Below, piece by piece: positions 12,001 to 23,232 of a stretch of DNA of 64,000 nt (its first letter is position 1; the number at the start of each line of letters is the position of its first letter). Under the pieces are notes generated by a model. The model saw only the letters and a list, made by a program, of their open reading frames with translations, was not told the origin of the DNA and ran no database searches. The DNA is from Pristionchus mayeri (Eukaryota; Nematoda; Chromadorea; Rhabditida; Neodiplogasteridae), in NCBI GenBank assembly GCA_036245805.1, contig BTRK01000002.1:43816661-43880660 (forward strand). The letters run 5' to 3'. The position numbers and the translations under genes are program-made.

Positions 12001-12304
12001 TCTTAGCAATGGAGTTCCTGCACAATGAAGTATGAGGCGACTCAAAGCTACTTGAGAAAAATTGTCGAGCTGCAGTTCGTGCTTCAAAACCCGGTTGATC
12101 AGGAATGGAAAATGGTTCAAAACTTTCGCTAATTTAATCTGACACAAGTCAAAAATGGAAAGAAACACGCAGATATTTTCTTTTTTTCGATTTTGAAGTG
12201 GTCGTGTGAGGAAAAAATACTCTAAGCAAACCTTTCAGCTCGCCCCGATCCACTGCGGAGGCTGCAGCCAGCAACAGCGACGCACCCACGAGAAGCAGTC
12301 GCAT
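6029..12304 (-). CDS. Secreted PAN/Apple-domain protein (711 aa, 26 exons)
   Basis: Start ATG 12302-12304; stop 6029-6031. Exons (from the 5' end): 12232-12304, 11634-11686, 11482-11547, 11209-11283, 11105-11159, 10755-10825, 10531-10608, 10373-10441, 10260-10328, 10037-10102, 9721-9834, 8993-9043, 8837-8929, 8633-8722, 8443-8523, 7919-7990, 7664-7791, 7450-7547, 7193-7317, 6928-7063, 6751-6812, 6610-6708, 6463-6539, 6329-6399, 6153-6253, 6029-6091; total 2136 nt, exactly 712 codons. After a signal peptide (MRLLLVGASLLLAAASA) comes a PAN/Apple-like domain with the usual cysteine pattern (CFERYPN, EECLHFCA, CRSIVYDSAQHLCHFF). The middle is charged and helical with threonine blocks likely to be O-glycosylated. 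The C-terminal third holds two more PAN-like repeats (DACQNACNE..CQCNVDFDG; LCIELCS..CALNDVD). Probably extracellular, perhaps matrix or cuticle linked; the family is known for adhesion, the exact role is inferred. Confidence 0.85.
8093..8277. mobile_element. MITE, GGCACTAGG family, copy 1
   Basis: Ends GGGCACTAGGCCGAATGAGA and TCTCATCCGACCTAGTACCC are imperfect inverted repeats. It lies in an intron of the PAN gene. Two relatives are at 9080-9170 and 44555-44689. No target duplication is visible for this copy. Confidence 0.65.
9080..9170. mobile_element. MITE, GGCACTAGG family, copy 2
   Basis: A short copy of 91 bp: GGGCACTAGGTCGGATGAGA at the left, ACGACCTAGTGCC at the right, with a central hairpin around GACGTC. 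It stands beside the larger palindrome at 9208-9662 in the same PAN-gene intron. Confidence 0.65.
9208..9662. repeat. Large intronic palindrome
   Basis: Two arms of about 200 bp meet near 9425 around GGTATTTTGGAAAGCTC and its complement. The outer ends read ATCGTACATGTCAG and CTGACATGTACGAT. Arms are over 90 percent matched by eye, with small differences. It fills most of the intron between the exons at 9721 and 9043 of the PAN gene. No coding capacity of its own is evident. Confidence 0.8.
10907..11018. mobile_element. Short hairpin MITE in PAN-gene intron
   Basis: Starts CTGGGTTGTGCAA, ends TTGCACAACCCAG, and pairs almost throughout (ACGGTCTCTTCATTC with GAATGAAGAGACCGT). The core holds GCATACTCTCT facing AGAGAGTATGC. 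A similar core occurs in the elements at 49251-49355 and 58373-58610. Confidence 0.7.
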
Positions 12305-13315
12305 TCCTGCAACGACGGGATGAAAGCAACCAATTGAGTCCAAAGTTCAAACTTGCAGCGCAAGGACTAGCAACAGCATTCAGTAAAGACGAACTACTTC
12401 GATCCAAGAGAAAACAATACAATACGAGTAGATCAGTAAGGTTCACACTACTGTACTACTGTAACCGCCTGGAGAGATGTAGATCAAGTAGAAAAGTACA
12501 CTGGATGAACCAGGAAAGATAAGCCGCCATGATGGCGATGATTGCCGGGGCTCACTGATATTCCAAGAAACGCCGCGGAATGAGATATGGCCGAGGGCCG
12601 AAATCGACCCAGTTCAGGAATTAGCGGGAGGAAAAGGGAGTGAGCCATCCGGGAGGAGCTTGAGCAGCCTGCCCCTCCCTCCCACTTATCCACCAAGGCA
12701 TTTCGACAGTTTTGGTATCCTTCCCCCCCCCCTTTAGGAATGTAGCTGAACGGATTAACCCCTTTTTGCTCCCTTTTCACCCTATTTCCAATTACTACAT
12801 TTTCTAGCGTTCTCTGTTTCCAGCACTTTAGCTGAACAAATTGGGAAGGCGTTATTGTGTGGCATGTTTAGTTGATACTCATTTCCAAACAATCGGGTGT
12901 TTAGATTCCTTCATGAGAGCAAAATTAACGGACTTGCTTCTTCTTCCTTTCCGAAATTGCGCAAGCAACGGGATTCGCTCCCACCCACGCTCGATTACGC
13001 GGGCGATGCTTCGGGCTAATTGGAGATGCCAATCTGAGCGAATCGCAATAAAACCGTCCAAAACAGGAAGCCCCGAGAGTGAAATGGCATTTCGATGTTG
13101 GAACAGCCGTGATTAGCACTCATGTCCACTTAATTGGAATCCTTTCGAAAATTTGTCAAACAATTCATTGGTATACCAAACGAATGTGATGCACACATGG
13201 ACTTTATCATGAGAAGAACATTAGGAAAATCGAACAATGATTCTGCATCGAATTTCAATAATCGCTGTGATGTTAACACATAAGTGTTGTTCAGGAGAAC
13301 TGCTTCAAGTACATA
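12305..13315. other. Spacer, no gene seen
   Basis: Upstream flank of the PAN gene and downstream flank of the small membrane-protein array. Short ORFs on both strands show no splice structure or recognisable motif. Confidence 0.4.
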
Positions 13316-13841
13316 TCATCCGGAGCGAGAATCAAGCCTTTAATAGCTTATTGTGTTGAGAATGAGGCCACGCTTCTCATTAGCGAGATATTCACTCATA
13401 ATGCATTCACGACAACAAACCCTGAATTTACGCGACTTGACGTCAGCTTGGTAGGAAGGGTCGTGAAGGTATGATCGGCCTGAATTTTTCACATGTTCGC
13501 CGTAGGGCTAAGTAATAAATTACGAAAGGCAGGGCCTTTAATATTCTTTGTTTAAAGATACCTTGCACTTTAGCTTCTTACTGGCATTGCGATTGTGAGG
13601 AAAATCTTGATTCCTGTACCTGCCGCCTTCAAGCGGAAAGTGATACCAGAAATTGTATCTAAAAATATTTTTGCATATCTGGTTTTACATAGATGTTCAA
13701 CTACTTAAAAAACAATAATACCGGCAAACACACGAGCTCTCAAAGCATAAATTCCCCGTTAGGTTCGACTCACCCCATAACAAATAAGAGAAAGTTGAAA
13801 ATTACGCAGAATGAGACGGAAGAAAACTCGAAGTCTGACAT
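13316..13841 (-). CDS. Small single-pass membrane protein, copy 3 (81 aa)
   Basis: Exons 13774-13841, 13562-13658, 13421-13479, 13316-13337 total 82 codons. The start was chosen at 13841 because an acceptor (AATGCAG) lies directly before it, as in the two paralogues, and because it gives the same 68-nt first exon; an ATG at 13847 is in frame two codons upstream. Residues 1-24: short acidic N-terminus (MSDFEFSS), then one hydrophobic span ending VMGYNFWYHFP. A basic, Asn-rich stretch and a TFTTLPTKLTSS segment follow, ending in LDSRSG. I do not recognise the family. Probably a small bitopic protein with the basic tail on the cytosolic side, or an organelle-membrane subunit; both are guesses. 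Confidence 0.7.
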
Positions 13842-14218
13842 CTGCATTGAATTTATTTAATTCTACTCCATAATTTATCATGATTTCTCGATTTGAACAA
13901 CTTCGAACACAACGATAAATCCACGAGCTCAGAAACAGTGCATTTTGAGCATTCCAAACAGAAAGTGCGGTATACAACACTACCACAGAGGGAATTCATC
14001 GCTGATCCCAATCTGTCCTATTCTCCCTCCTCAGACACTACTAGAACAGTATCGTGTTATGCGATCGGAGAACAACAAGTTTGGGGAGATGGTAGGGTAC
14101 ACACGGAGAAGGACCAATTGCGAATGCTGTCATCTTTAGAGCAACATTAAAAGTAACTTGACGGTCCACCCGGTCCAATTATAGGTGTGGGCTACTATTG
14201 GGCTATTGTATGAATACA

Positions 14219-15292
14219 TTTATGAGACGAATCGCGAGAGAATTGCCTACGCCGCGGCGGTAGGAATCAACATCATCCTATCTGGAAGAAAATTTGACTC
14301 AAAGTATTTCGAATGATGCTCTTTTAAACTGCGTTGCCAAATTCTAGGCTCTGTAGCGTGCTTCAATGAAAAGATAGCGACTCACTTTCAACACATAAAA
14401 TGTTTAGCACATCGAGCTCTACATTTCTAGCCTTGAGCCGGGTCCCTAGGTCTACGTTGACCTGCAGCATAGTTTAGCGCTTTTACTGGTTTTCCTCTGA
14501 CGAAATTGCTTATTTATCGATGCGCCCTTTCTTTGAGTGGTTTCGAGGGATATACCTACACTATTTGGAACCTTGTTAATGCAATTGCACTCACGTCAAC
14601 GGTTGAGAAGGGTCAAAATGTCGATTTTTGAATTTTAGGTCTTACGGTAGTTTTTGGCCAATGGAAGTGGTACAACTAGTAGGGAAATAATTTTAAATAT
14701 TGTTTTGAGTGATTTTCGAGTCATTTGACTTCAACAGCTGTTAATAGAGGTATTGGAAGTGATGAAATCGTGTTGGCGGTATACCCAGTTTTGAGGCGCT
14801 CGGACAATAAACCGCGCCCTTTTTTTTACCACTTCCGATTTCTTAGATTTTTTGCGTAAAGTTAGTCACCCATAGGCGCCATCGATCGCGCATAGTGACT
14901 CGGTGTACTTTTTCCGATTTCAAGAATTCGGTAATTTTTGGTTCACCCGACCACCCCGCACTGGGACGTACACAGGGAATGACATCTTTAACGTAAAAGT
15001 TGTAGAGAATGTTCTCAGCTTTCTTTCTAAAAAAAGCGCGACTTTCTATCGTTATTTTAATCCGACTTATGGTCATTTACGTTCGCTCAATTTGACCCTC
15101 AAAAAGTGAGTGTCCCAACTTTGGCCTTCTGAATCTCGAAGATGACGACAGTTATCAAAATTCAGGCAACGCAGTTTAAAAGAGCATCATTCGAAATACT
15201 TTGAGTCAAATTTTCATCCAGATCGGGTGATTTTGATGCTACCGCCGCAGAACCCCCGAAAATAGTTAATTCTCTCGCGATTCGTCTCTTAT
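14219..15292. mobile_element. Non-autonomous element with about 125-bp terminal inverted repeats
   Basis: The left end (ATGAGACGAATCGCGAGAGA..) and right end (..TCTCTCGCGATTCGTCTCTT) are inverted copies extending inward to GCGTTGCC near 14340 and GGCAACGC near 15170, including CATCATTCGAAATACTTTGA and complement. The 800-bp interior is unique and holds no recognisable transposase. It separates copies 3 and 2 of the small membrane-protein array, so it probably inserted after the duplication or came with it. Confidence 0.75.
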
Positions 15293-15425
15293 AATAATCG
15301 ATAAATGACATCGCATTGAATTCGAATCATGTTTATTCGTAAATCACTTTAAATTTGAATCCCGCGACAGTTTGTTACGATGAGAGCAAATTATACTGTG
15401 ATTTGGAAATCCGGCGGATTGCAAG

Positions 15426-15976
15426 TCATCCTGATCGAGAGTCCACTCTGAAAGCAAAGAAGAATAAACTTCTCACTAAAATAATTGACTGTGATTTACG
15501 CAACTTACTTTGGTTTCATGCTAGTTTTTCCTTTGACTTTGAGTGGTAGCTCACTTTTCTGAAATCATTATTTTGGTTTCGGCAAATTGCGGCAAATTGT
15601 ACTCAATGTGTTGAGTGCTTGAGCGTAAATAATCGATTGCAAGTAATCGAAAATAATGAACTTTTTTTAAATTAAAAAAATATATAAAAAGTCACGGTAT
15701 TGTTGTTGTTCTTCACTTCCTTCATTTTAGATTTCAGCGGTTTTAGATAGTACAGCGGGTCTCTGTACTGTCCATTATTTCGAGGAAAGTGATACCAGAA
15801 GTTGTATCTGAGAAATTACACTGATGATAATGTCGTTGTTTTCATCAGCTCGTTACAATTTTGCAATGATGTTAATGAGCAAGTTAGTGGCAATAATCAT
15901 TCACTCACGCCAGAAGAATAACAACGAAATTGAAGAACATGAAGAACGGTACTGACGATAATTCCACGTCAATCAT
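15426..15976 (-). CDS. Small single-pass membrane protein, copy 2 (83 aa)
   Basis: Exons 15909-15976, 15696-15807, 15509-15558, 15426-15447 sum to 84 codons. An acceptor (TGATTTTAG) abuts the ATG, suggesting spliced-leader addition or a 5'UTR intron. The N-terminus MIDVELSSVPFF matches its paralogues, followed by one transmembrane span and AYNFWYHFPRNNGQYRDPLY. The third exon (KSELPLKVKGKTSMKP) is the most divergent part, and the protein ends KVDSRSG. The first and last exons have exactly the same lengths (68 and 22 nt) as in copies 1 and 3. Function unknown. Confidence 0.68.
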
Positions 15977-16580
15977 CTAAAATCAAGAATCATGTTAGCA
16001 ATTAAGGAAACGTCAAACATACAATGTAATGATTCAAAAAAATTATACTCAAAAGTTGTGAGAACCACGGATAGCAATTCAACAACTGAACTGATCGGGA
16101 AAAGAGCTCCATTGATTGCTGAACCGGCTATGATAATAGCCTCGCCCCCCTTACTACTACTTAGAGCTGAATCAACGGTTTCCTGTTATCCCATACAAGT
16201 TAGTGGAGGAGAATGGAAGGAATGGACGTTGTGACAGTTGTATTTTCTATCTTCCTTGGATGTTTTCACGTCTGGCACATCCAATTTCCACTCATTGTCC
16301 TTGTTTGCCCGAGATTGAAATCAGCAAAATTGGCCCTCAGTTGTGTTTTCATCGTTGCATGAACGAATGGTGTCGCCGGGTTTACTTTAACTTGCATTAT
16401 CTCGACAAATTATTCAAGGTCATGACTACTTTACTTTCGATCCCGTTAAACAACAGCATGGAAGATTGAACAATTATGCAGGTTGCCACATTGTTATGTA
16501 CAAGTTCAATAGATCCCGTGAGATTGATGCGCGCCGACTAGAGATGCATCGGTTATGTACAGAAGTCAGCTTGCAGAGAT

Positions 16581-17274
16581 TCATCCTGACCGAGAATCCA
16601 TCCTGTAAAACATTTGAATTTGCATAGACCATTCTTTTTAGAGGAGGAAAATTGAAAATTATTGAACCAACATCACTTACCCCGTTTGCACGCAACTGGA
16701 GATCAACTTAGAGGCGGCTGGCAGAATCAAGGTCTCCTCAACCTGAAATTTCTTCGGATCATTTATCAATAAGTTGTTATCGCATGTTGTCAGCGGGCAA
16801 CAATGTGTCTATCTCAAGGAGGAATTCATCAAACAATAAATCGCAGATCGAGTTTTTTACTGTGCACAACTGATGTACACCAGACAATGATATGTGCGAA
16901 GGCAAATTGTATCTAATTTGATAAAAACCATTTAAATAATAGCTTGATCTCTAAGCTTACCCTGCTCATATCCTTCTCTCGAATCTTGATGTTGTGGTAA
17001 TAGTTCGAGTTGCTGTACTTGGCGCCGTTCCGCGGGAAGAGATTCCAGAAGTTGTACCTGTATTGTTACAAAAAAATTAGTAAATCAAATCATTTGTAAA
17101 TCAGCATTTGTTGGTCATTATGTGTTTCACTTCACTTCGTGTTGAAGCAAGCACAGGCGAATGTAGTTCATTCCCTTAGAAAACGTTTTTTGTTTTGAGA
17201 TCTTACCCGATTACTAGTAGGATCGAATTGAAAATGATAAAGAACGGCCATGAAGATACCTCGATCTCTAGCAT
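16581..17274 (-). CDS. Small single-pass membrane protein, copy 1 (82 aa)
   Basis: Exons 17207-17274, 16961-17057, 16681-16742, 16581-16602 total 83 codons, all with GT/AG borders. TTTTACAG ends directly at the ATG. The protein starts MLEIEVSSWPFF, has one hydrophobic helix (about residues 10-23), then GYNFWNLFPRNGAKYSNSNY, a basic stretch (IKIREKDMSR), VEETLILPAASKLISS and the end TGMDSRSG. Shared with both paralogues: E..SS..F...FN in the helix, YNFW..FP after it, (T/S)G before the last exon, and DSRSG-stop. It has the most regular splice sites of the three and is likely functional. Family not recognised. Confidence 0.75.
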
Positions 17275-20200
17275 CTGTAAAACTTCAAATTTCAAAGTGC
17301 CGTTTTTATTTCAGAGTAAAAAATTTCAGCGATAACAAAGGAACCCGAGAGGACGGTGTTGACTCTAACACGACGAGGACACTGAAATACGAGATGGCTC
17401 GAATTTACGCCACAAAAACACCGCGTTTTCAGGATCACAATGGCAATCAAGCAAACAAGAAGGGCGTCGATGCTAATCTCGCCGCTCAAAGGCACCACGA
17501 TTGCACTCTGCCTATCCAGCTGTCAAGACCGTGCACCATAAGGGAATATCCGGGAGCATTTGTGAGAGCGCGGTATCATGTAATTGGATCTGCTAGAGAG
17601 TTCCATGGCAGAATGAGGCAAGATCGCGCTCGATTGGAACTCACAATATGGATCGAGAAAATACGAATAAAATGAGCTCTAGAACAGCTTGACACAATTA
17701 TTTTCCACGGCACTTTGTTCAGAAGAATACAGACGAGAGAAGAACGGAAGCACTACAAACAACTCTCGGTAGTAAGAGAAAGCTAGAGATCTTGCGAAAC
17801 GAAGAGAACCAGATCAGTGCTTTCACAATTGGCAACAGCTGCATGAGATTCTCTCACTTTCTGGTCGCGGGTCAACCCAACTTCATTGAGTGGAGGAAGG
17901 GGAAAAAGAGGAGACATGCAACAGCTGTTTTTCCACCTCACGTTCATGCCAATTTTCCCCGATTTATGGCTGCCGCGAGATGGGTTGACACTCTGGAGGT
18001 TCCAGGAAGGAATTAAGGCATATGCGACGAGGTGAGAAAAGACTGCGGATTTGGAGAGGGCGATCGGGGGGTTAAAAGCCCCGTGGGCTACACTTCTGTC
18101 CAGTGTGAGCCCTTAGGCAATCGGCCGGATGTGAGGGAGGGAGACGAAAGAGAGGGTAAAGAGGACAAAGCAGAGAAAGAGGAGTAATAAGACGGGGGAA
18201 CATTAAAGGCTGAGGCACAGACAGGCGGCGTGCCAGTCCGTCCCTCCGAATCCCCAACTGGTAGTGATTCGTAATTCCACTTCCTGATTTCACCTGCTAT
18301 CTCATCTTGTTGATCGGGCAAGAGGCAGGTGTTATGACGAAAAGCAATCGCTTTTTGATAGCGAACAAACGGCGAAATCGCTCCCAATCACTCGGTTTCT
18401 CAATAGCTGAAGAGCGCTGGCACCCGGGGAGAAGAATCTAAAGAGGGGAAAGGGAAATAGAGAGGGAGTAAGGAAGGAATGTGTTGTTTGGGTGGGGTTT
18501 TCCGAACGGGAGAGCGGGGGGATATTTCGGGATCCCGTCTGGAAAACGACTGTTTGCGGAGGATTCGAGACGCTTAGTCAGTGGGAAGGGTTCAGGACTA
18601 TTCGGTAATAGTGTTCCAAATATGCAATTCGGGGGGTATTCAGAACCGTATAGCGAAGATGTGTACAAGAAAGGGAATGCAGGAAATGAGAAGAAAATGG
18701 ACCCAGAAAGCGCGCGGCTAAAAATAATTTGGCCACTCAAGACAGAGCGCCGCAAAATCTCTCCGATTTCACGAGCGCTGCATGGGGTTTCAGCGTTACA
18801 TTGCAGTGTAAAGGAGACGATATCTCTTGCAGGAATGAAATCTCGATCCTTGGTTCAACAATACAACTCCGAAGTGAAGTGAAGAAGAGCGCGGCCGGCT
18901 ATTAACATACTCAGGCCGAATGAGAGTGTCCGCGCGCTAGATTTGGGGGATAATTGAGGGTCAATCGAAACCGCGCTCAATTATGAGGAGAATCGAGAGG
19001 AGTTCGAAAGTTGGTTCTCCTTGTGAGTTAGGAATAGACAATGACCATAGAATAATCGTATTCAACAAAGGTGATTCGTGACTATACCGATTCTGGAGGA
19101 GTGTGACTCCAAACCTACCACAGGATGCATAGCGACTGTTGGAAAGAGAGTAGACTCTCCGAGTTTTGCACGCTCTCTCGTCTCTCTGACCAGGAAGAGT
19201 GTGCAAAAGGAGGAAAGCAATTCTGCAAGTGACTGCTGCTATGGTTGCGCACTGAGAAGCCCCGAGAGCTGTGTTTGTTTGCTCTGGAAGAGAGGAGGCC
19301 AATGGGGTCCGGAAGTGGATATCGGAGAACGCGCAGAATTGCGTAGTGATGACGTGCAAATTGCTCCCGAACTAATGCTCGTTCATGAGTTAGAAACACT
19401 AAACGCCCCCGAAGTTTCAAGTGCAAAAGGTCAGGCGGGGCAGCTGCTTGAGTGGTACTGCCGCGCGCAATGGAATTATGTGAGAAAACGCCTGCGGGAG
19501 AACGCGAAATGGAATTCTGTCCTTAGTCTCTAAATTGCATTAATCTGATGCACATAATTTGATGCGAAGCAGGCTCAGAGGTCGATTAGGTGAATCCGAG
19601 GCATACATATTAGAGGAAGAGGGAGGGGAAGGGAGGTTAAAGGGAGAGGTTCCCGCTACTCCCTTCTGTCGGCACTCTGCGCCCACTGAGCGGCCATTAC
19701 CATTAATAGGAAAGTAGGGGAGGAAGACACTGGCCAAAGTAGTATCTCCAGTTCGTCTTTCTGACTGCATTGGAAATGCACAAATCGTTAACAATAATGG
19801 AACATGAAGTGACAACATACAAATGGGAAGAAAGCGACATTGTATTATTGTTTTTGGCAGGAAGGGGATGGAGACGTGGGAATTGTATTACGGAATGGGG
19901 AAACTGAGGCAATCTTATCATTACTTATCGGTGTAAAAATCGCATATCACAGCAATAGTCAAACAATACAAAGGCAATAGATAAAGACAGATTTTGGTGT
20001 GAATTGGGAATGAAGGCGACTAGCAACCATGGGAAGGAAAGCGTGAGGCTGGTCTGAGTCAGGGGTAAATATTGGTACTATCCGACTGTGAGTGTACCTT
20101 TTCATCACGTTATCTTACCCATGGTTAGAGAAGTTAGGATGGCTATAGTTTGGAAAGAATTTTCCCCAGAAATGGCTAGATAAGTGATAAAACTGATAAA

Positions 20201-22643
20201 AATGACGCGCAGGGCATAGTAAAGCCCATGGGAAGCATGATTTTTCCTCTCGATATCTATGCGATCAAGGGAATCAGAATGGTAAAAGAGTGATCTCATC
20301 GCCTGTCTCTTGTGTAATCGAAAAAGAGGGTTGGACAAAAACGCAATATCGACAAAGGAGATGAATCATGGAAAGAGCGAAAGAAGGAGTGATTGGAATT
20401 CGGGCTATTTTCAGCAGCCGCCTGAGGGAAGTGTGTGCTTCAATTGTAGCCAATATCTATCCGGATCAGATCAACGGTGGAAGAGATCGAACACCTTCGA
20501 TTTAGTTCAGATAACGGATTGACTGTTTGAAAGCTGACGATTTTTCGCAATGCCAACGAGATTGAGCATGGAAACAGTCAAGACTGAGGAGGATTGAGCG
20601 ATTATCTCCGCATCATCAATGATGACCGTAGTGAGCATTCTGTCAAGGCACGAATTCACTCTCTGGAATTGCCGGGGAAAGAATCCTGCCTCTTCCCTCA
20701 TGTAATCCTCTCACCCTCGTATTGTTCGGCCGGATTAGGCAGTCAGCGACCCGCGAAAGGTGAGCAATCCGATAGCAATCCGTTGAGAATTATGACAAAC
20801 AAGGAAGCTTCGTTCTCTCCTTCTCTCATACTCTTTCGCTTTGCCTGACCCTGCATGAAATATCGAGAGGGTCTAACGAAAAAATATATTTAATTCTGTG
20901 CGTCACAGAATCAAAAATCGATCGAATATGTCCATCAGAATGATCGAATTACAGACCTCGGCCCTTATCCCCAATGGAGAGACGATCTCAGAAAAACTAA
21001 TGGCGCATCTTAGTGGAAGGCATCTGCCGTAAAATATAGATCTTTAATCATCTTTCGGTAAGCGCACAACGTGATAAACAATGAATGAAAAGAACCGATC
21101 AAATCGCTGGACAAATTGCGTAAAAGTTGTAGAGCACATCGTGATTCTCATTCGTTGCACAACTGATAATCACGATGTGATGGTGAGAATCCGATGAAGG
21201 AAGCAACATAAGTGGAAGCCGTTCAATAGAAGGAAGTGATTCTAATATTGGACTAGATTCTATGTAAAGCAAGCAGAGAATTCATCACTTGATATTAAAA
21301 GATCGCCCTCATTACTCCTTTTGTCATCGTTCTCAGTTAGTATTAAAAGGTTACAGGTTATTCTAGTCAAGCTGGACTATGGTCAGCAGGGGACGACAGC
21401 GTGGGCTTGGAGACTTCAGTGAGCTCGGCTGCTCCAAGTTAACGGACGAAAGATCTCCTACTTCGTTGTTGGACTCTAGCGACTCGCAGTTTTCGGACTA
21501 GGAAAACGGAGCGAGCAGCCAATTTGGGCAAAGAAAAGCGATTTAAGCCTCGTCTTTGTCCTCGCTGGCTCGCAATCTCTCGAGTCGAATCTCAGCAGCA
21601 GCAGGGGCCAATTAGCTTTCTGACTGAATGGCTAGTCGTTTTCCTCCCCCCATCCTCCTCCTCTCCTCGGCAATGAGAAATCGCGCGGAAGCGAGAGCGG
21701 AAAACATTGTGCTTGTTTCGCTTCTAGAGCTGCATCCGAGCGTGAAATGGAAGGCTTTCTGCTGGGGTAGATGCTCATTTGTTGGCCAGGTAGGAAAACA
21801 ATGATTATTGAACGAATAGCAAATGGAAATTGTAATTCAAGCCGCTGTAGGCCAAAATTATCATATTGGTCAGATAGGAAAATATGAATTGTCTTGTGAC
21901 CATCGTAGATGAAAATTCGACTCGGCAAAAATGCTAAGGGATCTGCTAGTCGGAGAACGACGACTAGAGACATGCTCGGATTACACGAGAAAATATGCGG
22001 TGTAGAATTTCGGAAACGCGTCATAGCTGTACATTTATGCACATTGTCCCTACATTTCTACCTTGTTTTCTACAGTTCTTTCTACCTAGGCAGCTATCAA
22101 AATCTAATCGTCCATCACCCTGGATGAAAGCGGTAAAAGCACAATGAAGAGTTCAGGACTGCAACAAGTCAGTGAAAGTTGGCCGGAAGGAAGTGAGAAA
22201 AAGTATACGAAACGGATCTTCCTCCGAGTCGCGACCCAAATTGGATTATGCGTGTTTCGAGAGGCGAGAAGTGGACTTGAGGAGGGGGCTAACTTGCCCA
22301 ATAGAGTGCGAAATGCGAGTAATTGCCTTCCATTCAGCCCTTCTGCCATGAACTGCTCGGCAATACATAGCAATGCAGTCAACGAAAGGAATCCGTGATG
22401 CCATAGCTCATTGGGGTCTCGACCCATTCATCCTCTGCTCTCTTCTCTGGCCATTTCCTCTTCTTAGTCCTCCTCTTTCCTTTCTTCTCTTCTCTCGGCG
22501 GGTCATTGTCCAAAGCTCCGGATGCTCGAGAATTCAGCAGTGAGAAAAAAGAAGAGAGTAAGCGAAGAGGGGCAAATCTGAAGTAACCAGGATAGGGGGC
22601 ATGAAAAGCCTATTCTGCGTGCTCTATCACCGATCCGATCGAT
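17275..22643. other. GA-rich gene desert
   Basis: About 5.4 kb with much GA/TC low-complexity sequence and no exon I can support. The longer open stretches (for example 17250-17675, 18481-18882 and 19078-19533 on the + strand) are purine-rich or lack splice partners and motifs. No transposon ends were seen. Confidence 0.4.
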
Positions 22644-22888
22644 TACTCTGGTTATTTCTTCCAACCATTAGGTGGGCAACCCACTGGTCAGGATACTGGT
22701 TGTCCAGTGGTTAAACGGTCATGCAACTGGTTAACAAGTGGTTCGACTATGCTCCGCCCACTTTAACTGGTCAACCACTGGTCAAAAACAACAAACTACT
22801 GGTTAATCAGTTGCCTGAGCTGTGTTCACCAGGGTACTGACCAGTGGTTGGGTAGTTGTACACCTACTGGTTGGAAGAAACCAGAGTA
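22644..22888. repeat. ACTGGT-rich repeat with inverted ends
   Basis: Flanked by TACTCTGGTTATTTCTTCCA and TGGTTGGAAGAAACCAGAGT, the interior is a degenerate run of ACTGGTTAAC / CCACTGGTC words on both strands, so it can fold on itself at many registers. Confidence 0.65.
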
Positions 22889-23058
22889 GCGAAAGTTTTC
22901 CAAGAATGAAGAGACGATTTATTCTAAAAAATCACCCCTAAACGAGGAACATACTCTGAATTAATCCAGGCGCTCGAAGATCTGAAATAATTTCACATGG
23001 TCCTGAACTCGGAGTGTATCCGTTCATTTCAGAAACGCTGCTATTCTCGTGAATCGCG

Positions 23059-23232
23059 AGTAGGCGGGCCAGTGGCACTTAGTAGGTGGCCACGTAGTAA
23101 GTAGTAGGCGGCGAGACACCGCCACTAGCCGCCTACCACTGACTACTGGCCCGCCTACTGGAGACTACTGGCCCGCCTACTGGAGACTACTGGCCCGCCT
23201 ACTGGTGACTACTGGCCCGCCTACTAGTGCCC
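23059..23232. repeat. Minisatellite, 22-bp unit GACTACTGGCCCGCCTACTG
   Basis: Four near-identical copies of a 22-bp unit between 23141 and about 23226, preceded by an inverted version (GTAGGCGGGCCAGTGG at 23060). The same words (CTACTAGCCGCCTAC) make up the array at 31540-31850 about 8.4 kb away. Confidence 0.75.

Noticed and set aside
17250..17675. 141-codon + strand ORF as a gene
   Set aside because: Composition is atypical, it overlaps the first exon of a well-supported opposite-strand gene, and it has no recognisable motif or splice partners.
18481..18882. 133-codon + strand ORF
   Set aside because: Lies in GA-rich low-complexity DNA; no signal peptide, domain or flanking splice sites.
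23059..23232. CRISPR-like array
   Set aside because: Direct 22-bp units without spacers in a eukaryotic genome; it is a minisatellite.
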